Source: Nocardia stercoris
GTDB lineage: Bacteria > Actinomycetota > Actinomycetes > Mycobacteriales > Mycobacteriaceae
Direction: 5' to 3'
Assembly (NCBI RefSeq): GCF_003696265.1
Contig: NZ_RFFH01000004.1
Span: 549,346 to 613,345, forward strand
DNA length: 64,000 bases
The notes below the pieces were generated by a model that had not been told where the DNA came from, made no database searches, and saw nothing but the letters and a program-made list of their open reading frames with translations. Positions 28,878 to 39,500 of the stretch are shown piece by piece (the first letter of the stretch is position 1; the number at the start of each line of letters is the position of its first letter). A program made the position numbers and the translations under genes.

Positions 28878-30317
28878 TCACACTCTGCCTTCTTGTTTCG
28901 AGTTCGTCGCGGCGCTGCGGGCGTGCGGCCGGATGCCGAGGGAGGTGGCGGCGGCCAGCACCGCGGTCAGAGTGATGAACCACCAGCCGTGCTGGAACGC
29001 GGTGCGTGCCTGTTCGGGTGCGACGTCGATCGCCCCGAGCACGGCTACCAGGATCGCCACGCCGACCACGTAGCCGAGCTGGCGGCTGGTGTTGACCACG
29101 GCGCTGCCGGTGGCTGCCTGCGCCGCAGGAAGGTCCGCAGTGGCGGTGGCGATCAGGCTGGGCAGGGCCAGGCCGATGCCGGCGCCGATGACCAGCCAGC
29201 CCGGGAGCACCTGCCACGCGAAGTCGACGTGGGTGCGGGCGCTGAAGGCCAGCATCGCGGCACCGGCCGCGAACACCAGATTGCCCAGGCCGACGAGCAC
29301 GCCGACCGGCAGCACCCGGCCCAGCCGCTGGCCCACGATCGCGAAGACCGGCACCATCAGCGGGCCGGGCGCGATGGCCACACCCGTGGTGAGCGTGCCG
29401 AATCCGGCGAAGTTCTCCAGCCACAGCACGACGCTCGGGAATACCGCACCGAACGCCGTGCAGAACAGCAGCGCGGTGACGTTGGCCCAGGCGAAGGTCG
29501 GTACCCGCAGCAGCCGCGGATTCACCACCGGCGCCGGATGACCGAAGATCCGCACGACGAACACGACCGCACCGAGGATCGCGACAGCGAACGCGCTGAG
29601 TGACGCGGCCGAGCTCCACGACCAGTCGGCGCCCTTGACCACGCCCAGCGCGAGCGCGCCGACAGCTACGGCGAGTACCGCCGCGCCCAGCAGATCCGGT
29701 GTGCGAGTGATCGATTCGTCACGCGAGTCGGGGACCAGACGTAGCGCGGCCACGAAGGCGACGATTCCGATCGGCAGATTGATCAGGAACACCCACTGCC
29801 ACGACAGCTGGACCAGCGCGCCCCCGACGACCGGGCCGACCGCGCCCGCGAAGGAAGTCGCTGTCGCCCACACCTTCACGCCTCCCGCTCTGCGTTCCAT
29901 CGGCAGCGCGGTCAGCAGCAGGCCCAGGCTGGCAGGAGTCAAGGCGGCCGCGCCGACCGCCTGCAGTGCCCGGAAGCCGACCAGCCACCAGAGGCCCGGC
30001 GCCAGAGCGCAGGCGGCACTGGCCAGCGTGAAAACCGCAAGGCCCACCAGGAATCCGGCCTTTCGACCGTGCAGGTCGGCCAGGCGACCGGCCGGAATCA
30101 GCAGCGCCGCATAGATGATGGTGTACCCGTTCAGCACCCAGCTCAGGTTCGACAGCGGCGCGTGCGCGAAGCTCCGGCCGATATCGGTGAAGGCCACGTT
30201 GACGACGAAGACGTCGAGCATGGCCATGAAGGCCGCCGTGCACAGAACGGCTGTGATCGCGCGGCTGCGCCGGCTGTCCGGCGACGGTGCGACCGCTACG
30301 AGAAAGGTTTCACTCAC
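28878..30317 (-). CDS. MFS drug transporter, DHA2 (14-helix) type
   Basis: 479-aa proton antiporter. Signature parts: 'MLDVFVVNVAFTDIGRSFAHA' area of helix 1 with the D-x-x-V-VNVA pattern of DHA2 proteins, motif A 'GRLADLHGRKAGFLVG' and 'PVVGGALVQLSWQWVFLINLPIG' (motif C and following). About 14 hydrophobic segments. Start is GTG 30317 with GGGAGATTCCT upstream. It lies opposite to, and between, the kinase and response regulator genes. A palindromic cluster in the promoter suggests a local repressor not in this window. Confidence 0.92.
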   Translation of the reverse strand: MSETFLVAVAPSPDSRRSRAITAVLCTAAFMAMLDVFVVNVAFTDIGRSFAHAPLSNLSWVLNGYTIIYAALLIPAGRLADLHGRKAGFLVGLAVFTLASAACALAPGLWWLVGFRALQAVGAAALTPASLGLLLTALPMERRAGGVKVWATATSFAGAVGPVVGGALVQLSWQWVFLINLPIGIVAFVAALRLVPDSRDESITRTPDLLGAAVLAVAVGALALGVVKGADWSWSSAASLSAFAVAILGAVVFVVRIFGHPAPVVNPRLLRVPTFAWANVTALLFCTAFGAVFPSVVLWLENFAGFGTLTTGVAIAPGPLMVPVFAIVGQRLGRVLPVGVLVGLGNLVFAAGAAMLAFSARTHVDFAWQVLPGWLVIGAGIGLALPSLIATATADLPAAQAATGSAVVNTSRQLGYVVGVAILVAVLGAIDVAPEQARTAFQHGWWFITLTAVLAAATSLGIRPHARSAATNSKQEGRV

Positions 30318-30332
30318 AGGAATCTCCCTTGG

Positions 30333-30356
30333 ATCTCTGACTAGAGATATCTATAG
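30333..30356. promoter_or_regulatory. Nested palindromes at the MFS promoter
   Basis: ATCTCT (30333-30338), GACT, AGAGAT (30343-30348) is a perfect dyad; it overlaps an imperfect 16-base dyad CTAGAGATATCTATAG (30341-30356, core AGATATCT). It is 16-39 bases upstream of the MFS start. Typical of MarR- or TetR-type operators; the binder is not identified. Confidence 0.5.
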
Positions 30357-30414
30357 CCAACCAAGGTGACTTTATCAAGGACGAGTCAGGTCTCGTCCGT
30401 GTCAGACTGAGGGC

Positions 30415-31020
30415 ATGATCAGGTTGCTGCTTGCCGACGACCAGGCGCTGGTTCGCGGCGCGCTGGCCGCACTGCTGAACCTGGAGGCGGACCTCGAGGT
30501 GGTGGCCGAGGTGGGGCGGGGGGACGAGGTGCTCGCGGCAGTGGAGCGGACCACACCGGACGTGGCGCTGCTCGACGTGGAAATGCCGGGGCTGGACGGG
30601 ATCTCGGTAGCGGCGCAGTTGCACGAACGGTTCCCGCGGGTGCGGATCCTCATGGTGACCACGTTCGGGCGGCCGGGATATCTGCGCCGGGCGATCGACG
30701 CGGGCGCCGGCGGCTTCGTCGTGAAGGACACGCCCGCACGGGAATTGGCCGACGCGGTGCGGCGGGTGCACATGGGTTTGCGCGTGGTGGACCCGGCACT
30801 GGCCACCGAGACGCTCACCGCCGGAACGTCACCGCTGACCGCGCGGGAGGCCGAGGTGCTGGCCGCGGCGGCCGACGGTTCCACCGCCAAGGTGATCGCC
30901 GCGCGACTGCATCTGTCGGAGGGCACAGTGCGCAACCACCTGTCCGCGGCGATCGGCAAGACCGGGTCGAGCACCCGAGTGGAGGCCGTGCGCACCGCCG
31001 AACGTCTCGGCTGGCTGTGA
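30415..31020 (+). CDS. NarL/LuxR-type response regulator
   Basis: 201 aa. Receiver domain with acidic pair Asp8-Asp9, phospho-acceptor Asp54 in 'ALLDVEMPG', and Lys in 'FVVKDT'. The C-terminal LuxR HTH reads 'LTAREAEVLAAAADGSTAKVI' in part and 'LHLSEGTVRNHLSAAIGKTG'. It resembles DesR-like regulators that partner DesK-like kinases and ABC exporters. The likely partner kinase is at 27297-28481; the targets probably include the ABC exporter. Confidence 0.93.
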   Translation: MIRLLLADDQALVRGALAALLNLEADLEVVAEVGRGDEVLAAVERTTPDVALLDVEMPGLDGISVAAQLHERFPRVRILMVTTFGRPGYLRRAIDAGAGGFVVKDTPARELADAVRRVHMGLRVVDPALATETLTAGTSPLTAREAEVLAAAADGSTAKVIAARLHLSEGTVRNHLSAAIGKTGSSTRVEAVRTAERLGWL

Positions 31021-31081
31021 GCCGCGAGGGCCCGGCTCGGGTGGCCCGGCCGGTGTCGGTGCCCCGGGCTAGGATCGGCGC

Positions 31082-31756
31082 ATGATCACCCTCGACACGC
31101 CGTATACCGGCCATGTCTCGCCGGGATCGAATCCGCAGCTCCGGGAGCTGCCGGGGGCCCGCATCGTCAAGATGTCCGTCGGCCCGATGGACAACAACTG
31201 TTATCTGGTGCAGGACACCGCGACCGGCGCCGCGGTGTTGATCGACGCCGCCAACGAGGCGGACCGCATTCTCGAGCTGATCGCCGCGCAGGCGCCGGGC
31301 GAGGTGGTCGACGTGGTCACCACACACCGTCACGCCGACCACTGGCAGGCACTCGAAGCGGTCGCCGCCACCGGTGCGCCCACCGCCGCGCACCCGCTCG
31401 ACGCCGACGGTCTGCCGGTGCGGCCGCACCGGCTGCTCTCCGACGACGACACGGTCGTGGTGGGCGAGCTGACGTTGCAGGTCATCCATCTGCGCGGGCA
31501 CACGCCGGGGTCGATCGCGCTCGAGCTGACCGATGCGAGCGGCGGCGTGCACCTGTTCACCGGCGACTCGCTGTTCCCCGGCGGCGTCGGCAAGACCGGG
31601 TCGCCGGCCGACTTCGCGACCTTGATCGACGACGTCGAGACGAAGCTGTTCGACCGCTACCCGGACAGCGCCACCGTCTACCCCGGTCACGGTGACGACA
31701 CCACCCTGGGCGCGGAACGGGCCGCGATCCCGGCGTGGCGCGAGCGCGGCTGGTGA
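31082..31756 (+). CDS. MBL-fold hydrolase, glyoxalase II-like
   Basis: 224-aa metallohydrolase. The zinc motif is complete: HxHxDH at residues 82-87 (HRHADH), 'LRGHTPGSIAL' supplies the next His, and 'FTGDSLFPGGVGKTG' the bridging Asp. C-terminal 'VYPGHGDDTTLG' gives the last His. The opening 'NNCYLVQDTATGAAVLIDAA' is standard for the glyoxalase II/persulfide dioxygenase branch. Substrate not determined from sequence. Confidence 0.87.
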   Translation: MITLDTPYTGHVSPGSNPQLRELPGARIVKMSVGPMDNNCYLVQDTATGAAVLIDAANEADRILELIAAQAPGEVVDVVTTHRHADHWQALEAVAATGAPTAAHPLDADGLPVRPHRLLSDDDTVVVGELTLQVIHLRGHTPGSIALELTDASGGVHLFTGDSLFPGGVGKTGSPADFATLIDDVETKLFDRYPDSATVYPGHGDDTTLGAERAAIPAWRERGW

Positions 31757-31800
31757 CCGTCGCAATCGACACGTGATCCGGCGCTGGCAGACTCGGGGAC

Positions 31801-32493
31801 ATGTCTTCGGCCTCCGCATCCACCGTCCCGCTCGGCCGGCCGCTCGTACCGTCCCGGTCCACGGTCGGCGGCGTGCTGCGCTGGGCGGGCCGGATCGTGG
31901 CCGGTACCCTGCTCATCGCGCTGGTACTGGTGGCCGGGACCGCGGTGCGGGTGTGGCAGGTGGCCCGCATCGACGACGAGCGGCACGCCGACGCGATCCT
32001 GGTGCTGGGCGCGGCCCAGTACAACGGTGTCCCGTCGTCGGTCTTCCAGGCCCGCCTGGACCAGGCCGCCGCGCTGTACGGCAAAGGGGTTGCGCCACTG
32101 ATCATCACAGTCGGCGGCAAACGGGTCGGCGACGCCTACACCGAGGCCGCGGCGGGCCGGAACTACTTGAGCGCCAACGGAGTTCCGGCCGATCACGTGC
32201 TGGCGGTGGAAACCGGCTCGAACACCTTGCAGAGCATCGAGGCGGTCGCCACGGCCATGCACGCGCGCGGGCTGTCCTCGGTGGTGATGGCCAGCGACCC
32301 GTGGCATTCGCTGCGCACCCGCACCATGGCCCGCGATCAGGGGCTGCAAGCCTGGACCGCGCCGACACGCACCGGACCGGCGGTCTACACCCGCGAGTCG
32401 CAGGCGCACGGCATCGCGCGGGAAACCGGTGCGCTGCTGTGGTATCGGATCACCCACTATTCCGCCGACTTCAAGTACACCGCCGAACAATGA
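31801..32493 (+). CDS. YdcF/SanA family membrane-anchored protein (DUF218)
   Basis: 230 aa. One membrane helix at about residues 30-50 ('IVAGTLLIALVLVAGTAVRVW') anchors a DUF218 domain: 'ADAILVLGAAQYNGVPS' near 62, 'LYGKGVAPLIITVGGK', and 'SNTLQSIEAV' followed by 'VVMASDPWHSLRT'. This family acts on envelope processes and resembles SanA/ElyC; its biochemical reaction is not established. Confidence 0.87.
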   Translation: MSSASASTVPLGRPLVPSRSTVGGVLRWAGRIVAGTLLIALVLVAGTAVRVWQVARIDDERHADAILVLGAAQYNGVPSSVFQARLDQAAALYGKGVAPLIITVGGKRVGDAYTEAAAGRNYLSANGVPADHVLAVETGSNTLQSIEAVATAMHARGLSSVVMASDPWHSLRTRTMARDQGLQAWTAPTRTGPAVYTRESQAHGIARETGALLWYRITHYSADFKYTAEQ

Positions 32494-32556
32494 GGCGCAC
32501 CCGCGGGTGTGCGGGAAAGGACGGGGCCCGGTGACGAGCGCCGATGAGCGAACGAA

Positions 32557-33858
32557 GTGAGTGAATCATGTGCCGGCGCGCACGGCGCATCCCGCAGCGA
32601 TGAGCCGTACACCGGAGACGACCGGGAACGCATGGTCACCGAGACCGCCGCCACCGCCGGTTCCAGCTGGTCGGCGAGCCCGATGCGACGCAGCGACTTC
32701 GCGCGTGACCGCGCCCGGGTGCTGCACTCGGCCGCGCTGCGCCGCCTGGCGGACAAGACCCAGGTCATGGGTCCGCGCGAAGGTGACACGCCCCGAACCC
32801 GTTTGACGCATTCGCTCGAGGTGGCGCAGATCGGGCGCAGCATCGCCGAGGGCCTCGGCTGCGATCCGGACCTGGTGGATCTGGCCGGGCTGGCGCACGA
32901 CATCGGGCATCCGCCCTACGGGCACAACGGGGAACGGGCGCTGGACATCTTTGCCGACGCGCACGGCGGGTTCGAGGGGAACGCGCAGAACCTGCGCATT
33001 CTGACCCGGCTGGAGCCCAAGGTGTTCGACGAGGCGAGCGAACAGAGCTTCGGCCTCAACCTGACCCGCGCCGCCCTCGACGCCTGCGTGAAATATCCGT
33101 GGGGGCGCACCGGGCCGAACAGCAAGTTCGGTGCCTACGACGCCGATCTGGACCGGCTCGACTGGGTGCGCAAGGCGGCGCCCGAACGGCGACAGTGCCT
33201 GGAATCACAGGTGATGGACTGGTCCGACGATGTCGCGTACTCGGTGCACGACGTCGAGGACGGGGTGATCGCCGGGCGGATCGACCTGCTGGCGCTGGGC
33301 GATCCCGCCGAGCAGCGCGCGCTCGCCGAACTCGGGCACAGCCAGCACCCGGGGCTGTCGACCGACGACCTGATCGACGCGGTGCGCCGGCTGTCGCGGC
33401 TGCCCGTGGTGGCCGCCGCCGCGCGCTACGACGGCACCTTGCGCGCGTCGGTGGCCTTGAAGCGGCTGACCAGCGACCTGGTCGGCCGATTCGCCACGGC
33501 CGCCGTGGAGGCCACCCGCGCGGTGTGGGGTGATCTTCGGTTGTCGCGCTACGCCGCGGATCTCGAGGTGCCGCAGCTGGTGCAGGCGGAGGTCGCGTTC
33601 CTCAAAACCGTCGCGCTGCACTATGTGCTCTCCGATCCCGAGCACCGGCGGCGGCAGGCCGACCAGCGGGAACGGATTCTGGCTGTGGCGCAGCACCTGC
33701 TGGCCACCGCGCCGTTCGGGCTGGACCCGGTGCTGCAGCCGTGGTGGCACGCCGCGGCCGACGACACCGAACGGGTGCGGGTGGTGGTGGACCAGATCGC
33801 GTCGTATACCGAGAGCCGGTTCGAACGCGTGGCGCGGTCGCTGCCGGGCAACCGGTAG
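32557..33858 (+). CDS. dgt: Deoxyguanosinetriphosphate triphosphohydrolase-like protein
   Basis: 433-aa HD-domain dNTP triphosphohydrolase; converts dGTP to deoxyguanosine and triphosphate. The metal-binding HD motif is in '[18 protein letters not shown]', with an upstream His in '[15 protein letters not shown]'. GTG 32557 is one start; ATG 32632 (residue 26) is a strong alternative because the family starts close to '[19 protein letters not shown]'. Upstream of dnaG as in mycobacteria (Rv2344c-Rv2343c). The end of the gene is inside a 107-bp tandem duplication. Confidence 0.92.
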   Translation: MSESCAGAHGASRSDEPYTGDDRERMVTETAATAGSSWSASPMRRSDFARDRARVLHSAALRRLADKTQVMGPREGDTPRTRLTHSLEVAQIGRSIAEGLGCDPDLVDLAGLAHDIGHPPYGHNGERALDIFADAHGGFEGNAQNLRILTRLEPKVFDEASEQSFGLNLTRAALDACVKYPWGRTGPNSKFGAYDADLDRLDWVRKAAPERRQCLESQVMDWSDDVAYSVHDVEDGVIAGRIDLLALGDPAEQRALAELGHSQHPGLSTDDLIDAVRRLSRLPVVAAAARYDGTLRASVALKRLTSDLVGRFATAAVEATRAVWGDLRLSRYAADLEVPQLVQAEVAFLKTVALHYVLSDPEHRRRQADQRERILAVAQHLLATAPFGLDPVLQPWWHAAADDTERVRVVVDQIASYTESRFERVARSLPGNR

Positions 33859-34018
33859 GCTCGGAAGCTATGGCTGGACGACTCCCTGATCGCGATATCG
33901 CGGCGATTCGCCATGTCGCCAGCCGCATCGATCGCGTGGCTCGGTCGCTGCCGGGCAACCGGTAGGCTCGGAAGCTATGGCTGGACGACTCCCTGATCGC
34001 GATATCGCGGCGATTCGC
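33826..34018 (+). repeat. Tandem duplication (107-bp period) of the dgt-dnaG junction
   Basis: Bases 33826-33911 recur at 33933-34018 with one mismatch in 86 (G33834 against T33941). Each copy carries the last Dgt codons and stop, the short spacer and the first 14 codons of dnaG. The 21 bases between them are unique. The arrangement leaves a complete dgt, a complete dnaG and a chimeric short frame in between. Confidence 0.93.
33870..33965 (+). pseudogene. Chimeric 31-codon frame created by the duplication
   Basis: It begins with the first 14 DnaG codons ([14 protein letters not shown]), passes through HVAS-RID and ends with the Dgt C-terminus (VARSLPGNR) and its stop. It has the same upstream sequence as dnaG, so ribosomes may translate it, but a function is unlikely. 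It ends 11 bases before the true dnaG start. Confidence 0.7.
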
Positions 34019-35887
34019 GAGCGCGTGCGCATCGAGGACGTCGTCGGTGAGTACGTGTCGCTCAAGCGGGCCGGGGTCGACTCCATGAAGGGGTTGTGCC
34101 CCTTCCACGACGAGAAGTCGCCGTCGTTCCACGTGCGGCCCAATCACGGTCATTTCCACTGTTTCGGCTGCGGCGAGAGCGGTGACGTCTTCGGCTTCCT
34201 GCAGAAGATCGATCACATCGGTTTCGTGGAAGCCGTCGAGCAGCTGGCCGATCGGATCGGCTACCAGATCAACTACGAGGGTGGCGGCACCTCGGTGCAG
34301 CGCGACCGCGGCACGCGGGCCCGGCTGGTCGCGGCCAACGCGGCCGCGCACGAGTTCTACACCGCGCAGCTGGCCGGCTCCGGTGGCGAGGTGACGGTGG
34401 CGCAGAAATATCTGACCGACCGCAACTTCGATGCCAACGCCGCCAAGCAGTTCGGCTGCGGCTTCGCGCCCGGCGGCTGGGACACCCTCACGAAACACTT
34501 GCTGCGCAAGGGTTTCGACGTCAAGGAACTCGAGGCCGCGGGCCTGTCCAAGCCGGGCCGGCACGGTCCGATCGACCGGTTCCATCGCCGGCTGCTGTGG
34601 CCGATCCGGAACCTGTCCGGTGAGGTCATCGGGTTCGGTGCGCGCCGGTTGTTCGACGACGACCAGATGACGGCCAAGTACATCAACACCTCCGAGACCG
34701 CGCTGTACAAGAAGTCCGGCGTGCTGTTCGGGTTGGACCTGGCCAAGCGGGAGATCGCGAAGAGCCATCAGGCCGTGGTCGTCGAGGGCTACACCGACGT
34801 GATGGCCATGCATCTGGCGGGCGTGAAAACCGCTGTGGCAGCGTGCGGTACGGCCTTCGGTGACGAACACCTGGGCATCCTGCGGCGGCTGCTGTCCGAC
34901 GACAACTTCTGGCGCGGCGAGATCATCTTCACCTTCGACGGTGACGAGGCCGGGCAGGCCGCGGCGCTGAAGGCGTTCGCCGGCGACAACAAGGTGGCCG
35001 GGCAGACCTTCATCGTGGTGACGCCGGACGGGCAGGACCCGTGCGAGCTGCGGCAGGCCAAAGGTGATGGGGCACTGCGGGATCTGGTGGCACGCCGGTC
35101 GCCGCTGTTCGACTTCTTCATCGACCGGGAGATCGAGAAGTTCACCGACAAGCGGTCGGGGGAGCTGTCGCCGGAGGGGCAGACCGCGGTGTTGCGCTGG
35201 GCGGTGCCGATCGTGGCGCAGCTCAAGGACCACGGTTCGCGCAAACGGTACGCGGTGAAGCTGGCCGAGCGCACGGGCTGGCTCGACGTGCAGACGGTGA
35301 TCCGCCGGGTCGACGAGGAGGCGCGGCGCAACCGGACCGGCGGGGCATCCGCACCGGCCGGGCGGGCACAGGCGGAGCCGGCCGCCGACCAGCCGGCGGC
35401 CCGGCCGGCCCCGAACGATCCGGTGCTGCTGCCGCAGCGGCAGGCGCTGGCCGCGGCCCTGCAGTACCCGGCGCTGGCGGGTCCGGTGTTCGACTCGCTG
35501 GAGCCGGAGGCGTTCACCCATCCGGCCTATGTCGCGGTGCGCGGGCTGATCGCCGCCGCCGGTGGCACGGCCGCCGGACTGGGCGGGGCGGAATGGGTGA
35601 GCCGGGTCTCCGACGAGGCCGACGATCTGACGTTGCGCGCGCTGGTCTCCGAACTGGCGACCGAATCGCTGCCGGTCAAGTCGGTGGACGCGATGGCCGC
35701 CTATATCTCCGCGGTGCTGGCCCGCACCCAGGAGGCCTGGGTAGGCCGACAGATCGCGGAACTGAAGTCGCGGTTGCAGCGGGTGTCCTCGACCGAGGAG
35801 ACCGACGCGTACATGGCACTGTTCGGCGACCTGGTCGCGTTGGAGCAGTACCGCAAGAGCCTGCTGGCCCTCGCCATGGGGAACTGA
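33977..35887 (+). CDS. dnaG: DNA primase DnaG
   Basis: 636-aa primase that makes RNA primers at the replication fork and docks on the replicative helicase. N-terminal CHC2 zinc domain: Cys and His in '[15 protein letters not shown]' and the CxxC in '[14 protein letters not shown]'. The TOPRIM core follows: '[16 protein letters not shown]', '[16 protein letters not shown]' with the acidic metal ligands. A Pro/Ala-rich linker near 450-475 leads to the helicase-binding domain. Start 33977; the identical ATG at 33870 belongs to the duplicated copy and runs into a stop. Essential gene. Confidence 0.96.
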   Translation: MAGRLPDRDIAAIRERVRIEDVVGEYVSLKRAGVDSMKGLCPFHDEKSPSFHVRPNHGHFHCFGCGESGDVFGFLQKIDHIGFVEAVEQLADRIGYQINYEGGGTSVQRDRGTRARLVAANAAAHEFYTAQLAGSGGEVTVAQKYLTDRNFDANAAKQFGCGFAPGGWDTLTKHLLRKGFDVKELEAAGLSKPGRHGPIDRFHRRLLWPIRNLSGEVIGFGARRLFDDDQMTAKYINTSETALYKKSGVLFGLDLAKREIAKSHQAVVVEGYTDVMAMHLAGVKTAVAACGTAFGDEHLGILRRLLSDDNFWRGEIIFTFDGDEAGQAAALKAFAGDNKVAGQTFIVVTPDGQDPCELRQAKGDGALRDLVARRSPLFDFFIDREIEKFTDKRSGELSPEGQTAVLRWAVPIVAQLKDHGSRKRYAVKLAERTGWLDVQTVIRRVDEEARRNRTGGASAPAGRAQAEPAADQPAARPAPNDPVLLPQRQALAAALQYPALAGPVFDSLEPEAFTHPAYVAVRGLIAAAGGTAAGLGGAEWVSRVSDEADDLTLRALVSELATESLPVKSVDAMAAYISAVLARTQEAWVGRQIAELKSRLQRVSSTEETDAYMALFGDLVALEQYRKSLLALAMGN

Positions 35888-36045
35888 GTCTCGCCGATCC
35901 CGCAGCGTGGGCTGGTCGAGCCTTGCTCATGGTCTGAGGTGGCGGACCGATGGTGGTGGCGGGGGTTACTCGAGCGTCGGTATTCCGTTGGACATGGTGG
36001 CGATGCCATGGGGAACTAGGCCGAGCCGGAGCTCTGGCGCCGCGC

Positions 36046-36291
36046 TCAGCGGCGCAGCTGGTCGTGCGGGATGAAGACCGTGGTGCGCTCGTCGATGGGC
36101 TTCATCGGTTCCAGCTGGGGCCGGGTGTTCAGCGAGTCGGAGAGTTTCTGCCGGCCGGCCTGGACCAGCTTGCGGGTGACCGGGCTGCCGGCGATGGCGC
36201 GGGTGGTCTTGCTGATCTGCTCGTACCGGGCCCGGCCGGCCTTGGTGCCGAGTACGTACCCGGCCGCCATGCCGATGATCAACCGCAGCAT
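36046..36291 (-). CDS. Small YtxH-like membrane-anchored protein
   Basis: 81 aa with GGAGGAG before its ATG. An N-terminal hydrophobic segment with 'GMAAGYVLGTKAGRARYEQI' is the standard pattern of small YtxH-like anchors, followed by a basic helix ('RKLVQAGRQKLSDSL') and a tail ending in HDQLRR. It is convergent to dnaG, the place and strand held by Rv2342 in M. tuberculosis, so probably its ortholog. Function unknown. Confidence 0.85.
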   Translation of the reverse strand: MLRLIIGMAAGYVLGTKAGRARYEQISKTTRAIAGSPVTRKLVQAGRQKLSDSLNTRPQLEPMKPIDERTTVFIPHDQLRR

Positions 36292-36532
36292 GTGACTACG
36301 CTCCTCCCGCTGGAATGTGCCCATCCATCCTGCCCGACGGGGGATCGCGCTGTCGATCGGGGGGAAGAGAGCAGTGCGGCCACGGCTGGGAAGTCGGCAG
36401 GTGTGGCGGGTTGCACAATGGGGCATGGCAGCAGCGGACGCCAGGAGGCCGGGAGGTGGCGAGGTGATCGGCGAGTCGCGCGGGGGCCGTTCGGATGCGG
36501 TCCGGGCGGCACTGGATCCCGTGGGCTGAGTC

Positions 36533-39500
36533 GTGCCGGGACCGGCCGGGGAGCTGAGCGAGACCATGGTCGCACTGGCCGAGGGTCTGGTCCGATCCTC
36601 GGCGACGGTCGGTGAACGGTGCAGCTTCGAAGTCGATTCGGTAGCAGGGCAATTGCGGTCACAAGCGCCGCACTGGCACACGATCGACAGTGCCACCTGG
36701 CAGACCGGGGTCACCTCGCTCGGCCGCTCGGCGGACCACCAGGCGTGGGCGGCACTGCGTGGGCTGGGCATTCGAACCTGGTCCGCTCCAACCGGTCTCG
36801 CCGAGCGTGACACTGCCGGCCTGCTCGGTGCGCGACCGGCCGCGGAGCCGGAGCTCGCTCCCGGCCGGCCGCCTGCCTCCGGAGCCGAACTCCCGGAGCC
36901 GGTTTCGGGCTCGACCGGATCGGTCGTGCCCGAAACCGTCGATGTGCCAACGAATCCCGAGCCACCGTCGGGTAGCAGCGACACGGGGACTCGCGCTGGC
37001 ATCGTCGGTCTTGCGGTCCCCGCTGCCGTGGCGCTGTGGGCGGGTGGCGCAGGCGCAACCGGCAGCACTCCGGCCCCGGTCCATGGACTGGCGGCGGGTC
37101 CCGATGTGCCGGTTCGGACCAGCACCGTCGGTGATTCGGTACCCACCGCTCCCCAGCTGCCACCGGAATTCACACCGCCCCAACCGGATACGATCCGGCC
37201 GCCCGCTCCCGCGCAGGTGGTGCGGGGCACCGGGCCGAACGTCGGGTGGCCGCGTGACGGGGCTCGGGTCGTGCAGCCGGGCGGGGATCAAATCGTGCTG
37301 CCCGGGCCGGCCGCGGACCCGGTGCCGACAGCCCCGGGTCGGCGCGTGGTCGATCATCTGCCGGCGACGAATCCGCCGGCACGGGATCTGCCGATCCGCT
37401 GGCGGCCGTCCGTGCCGTCCGCCGAGAACCCCTGGACGGCAACCGGATCCGATTCCGAACGAGCCTCAGGCTCGGACGTCACGGACTTGCCGGTCACTAC
37501 CCGGCCTCCGGCGGCACCGGCGACGCACCTTCCCGCTGATCCGATGCGGTTGCCGGACTATCGATTTCCGGCGCACCAAGAGCCGGCGCTTGATTCGTCG
37601 CCGCCCGATGCCGCAGGTGGCCAGGAGCTTGTGCGTGCGCGAGTGGTGGCCGGCACCGACTCGCCGTCGCTCGATACCGCAGTGGCCGGCCGGCCGCCGG
37701 ATGCCGGTCCGGCGTCGGTCACTGCGGGGCTGCCGGTCACCGAGACGGCCCCGAGCCCACCCGTCATCGAATCGCCCGGTGGCATGGTGCGGGCCGAAGC
37801 CGGTGGCCTACCGGGCCGTTGGCGGCGACGGGGCGCGAAACCGAGCCGGCCGCGGACCGGCGCGCCGGGTCCCGCTGCCGTGCCGGCCCCCGGTCTCTTG
37901 CCGTCGCCCGACCCAGCGAGGCTGCCACAGAGCGGCCCGGTGCCCGGCGATATTCCCGTGCCGCCGCGAATCACGGTGGTGCCGAAGGTAATCGGTCCGA
38001 ACGGAGAGACCACGGCCGGATGGGCGGTCGTGCCGGCGCCGCCCTCGCCATCCGAACCTGTCGCACCACAGGCACCTCCGGCGCAGTCCACCCGTAAACC
38101 ATGGTGGGCCCGTGGCTCCCGCAAGAGCCCGACGGCACCCACGCCGACTGAGCCACCACCACAGACCGGGTCCCGCTCACCGGAATCCGCTCACGTCCGC
38201 CGCATCGCGACCTCCATAGCCGTATCCACCGGGTTCGGCCAGATGCAGTCGACCTGGGATCCGCTCCTGTTGTTCCACGACACCGGCTCGCCGCAGGCGA
38301 TGGCCTGGGCGATCGCGGGTGGGAAACTGATCGAACTGGCCACCGTGCCCGCCGCCGGGTGGCTCACCGACCGGTTCGATCCCTATCGCGTGATGCTGGC
38401 GAGTTCCGCGGGCGGGGTCGTGTTGTCCGGGACGGTCGGCGGCTTGATCGCCGCCAACGCGCCGGGCGCGATGGGCTATCTGATCGGCGCGCAATTGGGG
38501 CAGGCGGTCGTCGATCGGATCCTGGCGTCGAGCGGCGGACAGTATCTGCGGTCGGTGACGGCACCGGGCGAGGAGAAACAGGCGAACAGTCTGCTCGTGG
38601 GCGCGAATATGATTCCCGGCCTGGTAGGCGGCTCGCTGGCTCCGATGCTGGGTAACCTGCTCGATGCGACTCCGTATCTGATGAACGGTGCCAGCTACCT
38701 GGCCTACTGGCGTCTGCTGGGCCGGTCGCCGGCGACGGCGGCACCGCGAGGCGGGCAGGCTGCCACTCCGTACCGGGAGGCGCTGGCCGCGCTGCGCGCG
38801 GACCCCTACCTATTCCGGGCCACACTCGGCATTCTGCCCTGGTCGGTCGGGAGTGCGTTGGTCCGGCTCGGGCTGATCGATGTCGTCACCCACGCCGGCC
38901 TGTCCGGGGTCGAGCAGGGAATGTTGCTCAGCGCCAACGGCATCGGCTCGGCTACCGCATGGGTGACGCAGAAGCGGTGGCTGGACCGGCTCGATCTACG
39001 TCGCGTGTATCCGCTGTCGATGAGTCTGTGGGCAGCGTTGGCCGCGGAGCTGCTGTTCACCTCCGACCCGGTGGTGTTGGCGTCGACCTTCGCCGTCCAG
39101 GGCGCCGCGAACTTCGCGTTGAACGTGCGCCAGAACTTCGAGGTCACCCAGGCGGTACCCACTACGGTCCGCGGGCGGGTCGGGGCGATCTCCGCGCTGT
39201 TGGCCTCGGGCGGTGCCATGGCCGGGAGTACGGCCGGCGGACTGTTGCTCGGCCTGGGACGTGACGATATCGCCGGACCGGCGCTCGGGGTCCTGGTGGC
39301 CAACGCGCTACTGACCTACCGGCTCGCCAAGCGGTATCCCAGCGTGCCCGAGGAAGCGAGTCCCGCGCCCGCCGAACCGTCGCCCCCCGACCCCGCACCG
39401 GGCGCACCCGCTCTTCGGGAGCCTGCCCCGAACAGTGCGGTGCTGTCCGCGCCGCGAACCGACCCACTTCCCCTCGCGGGCCTCGAGCCCGGTCGGACCT

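Noticed and set aside
28622..29619. Frames opposite the MFS transporter
   Set aside because: They lack membrane or domain signals and match the shadow pattern; the minus-strand frame shows clear MFS motifs.
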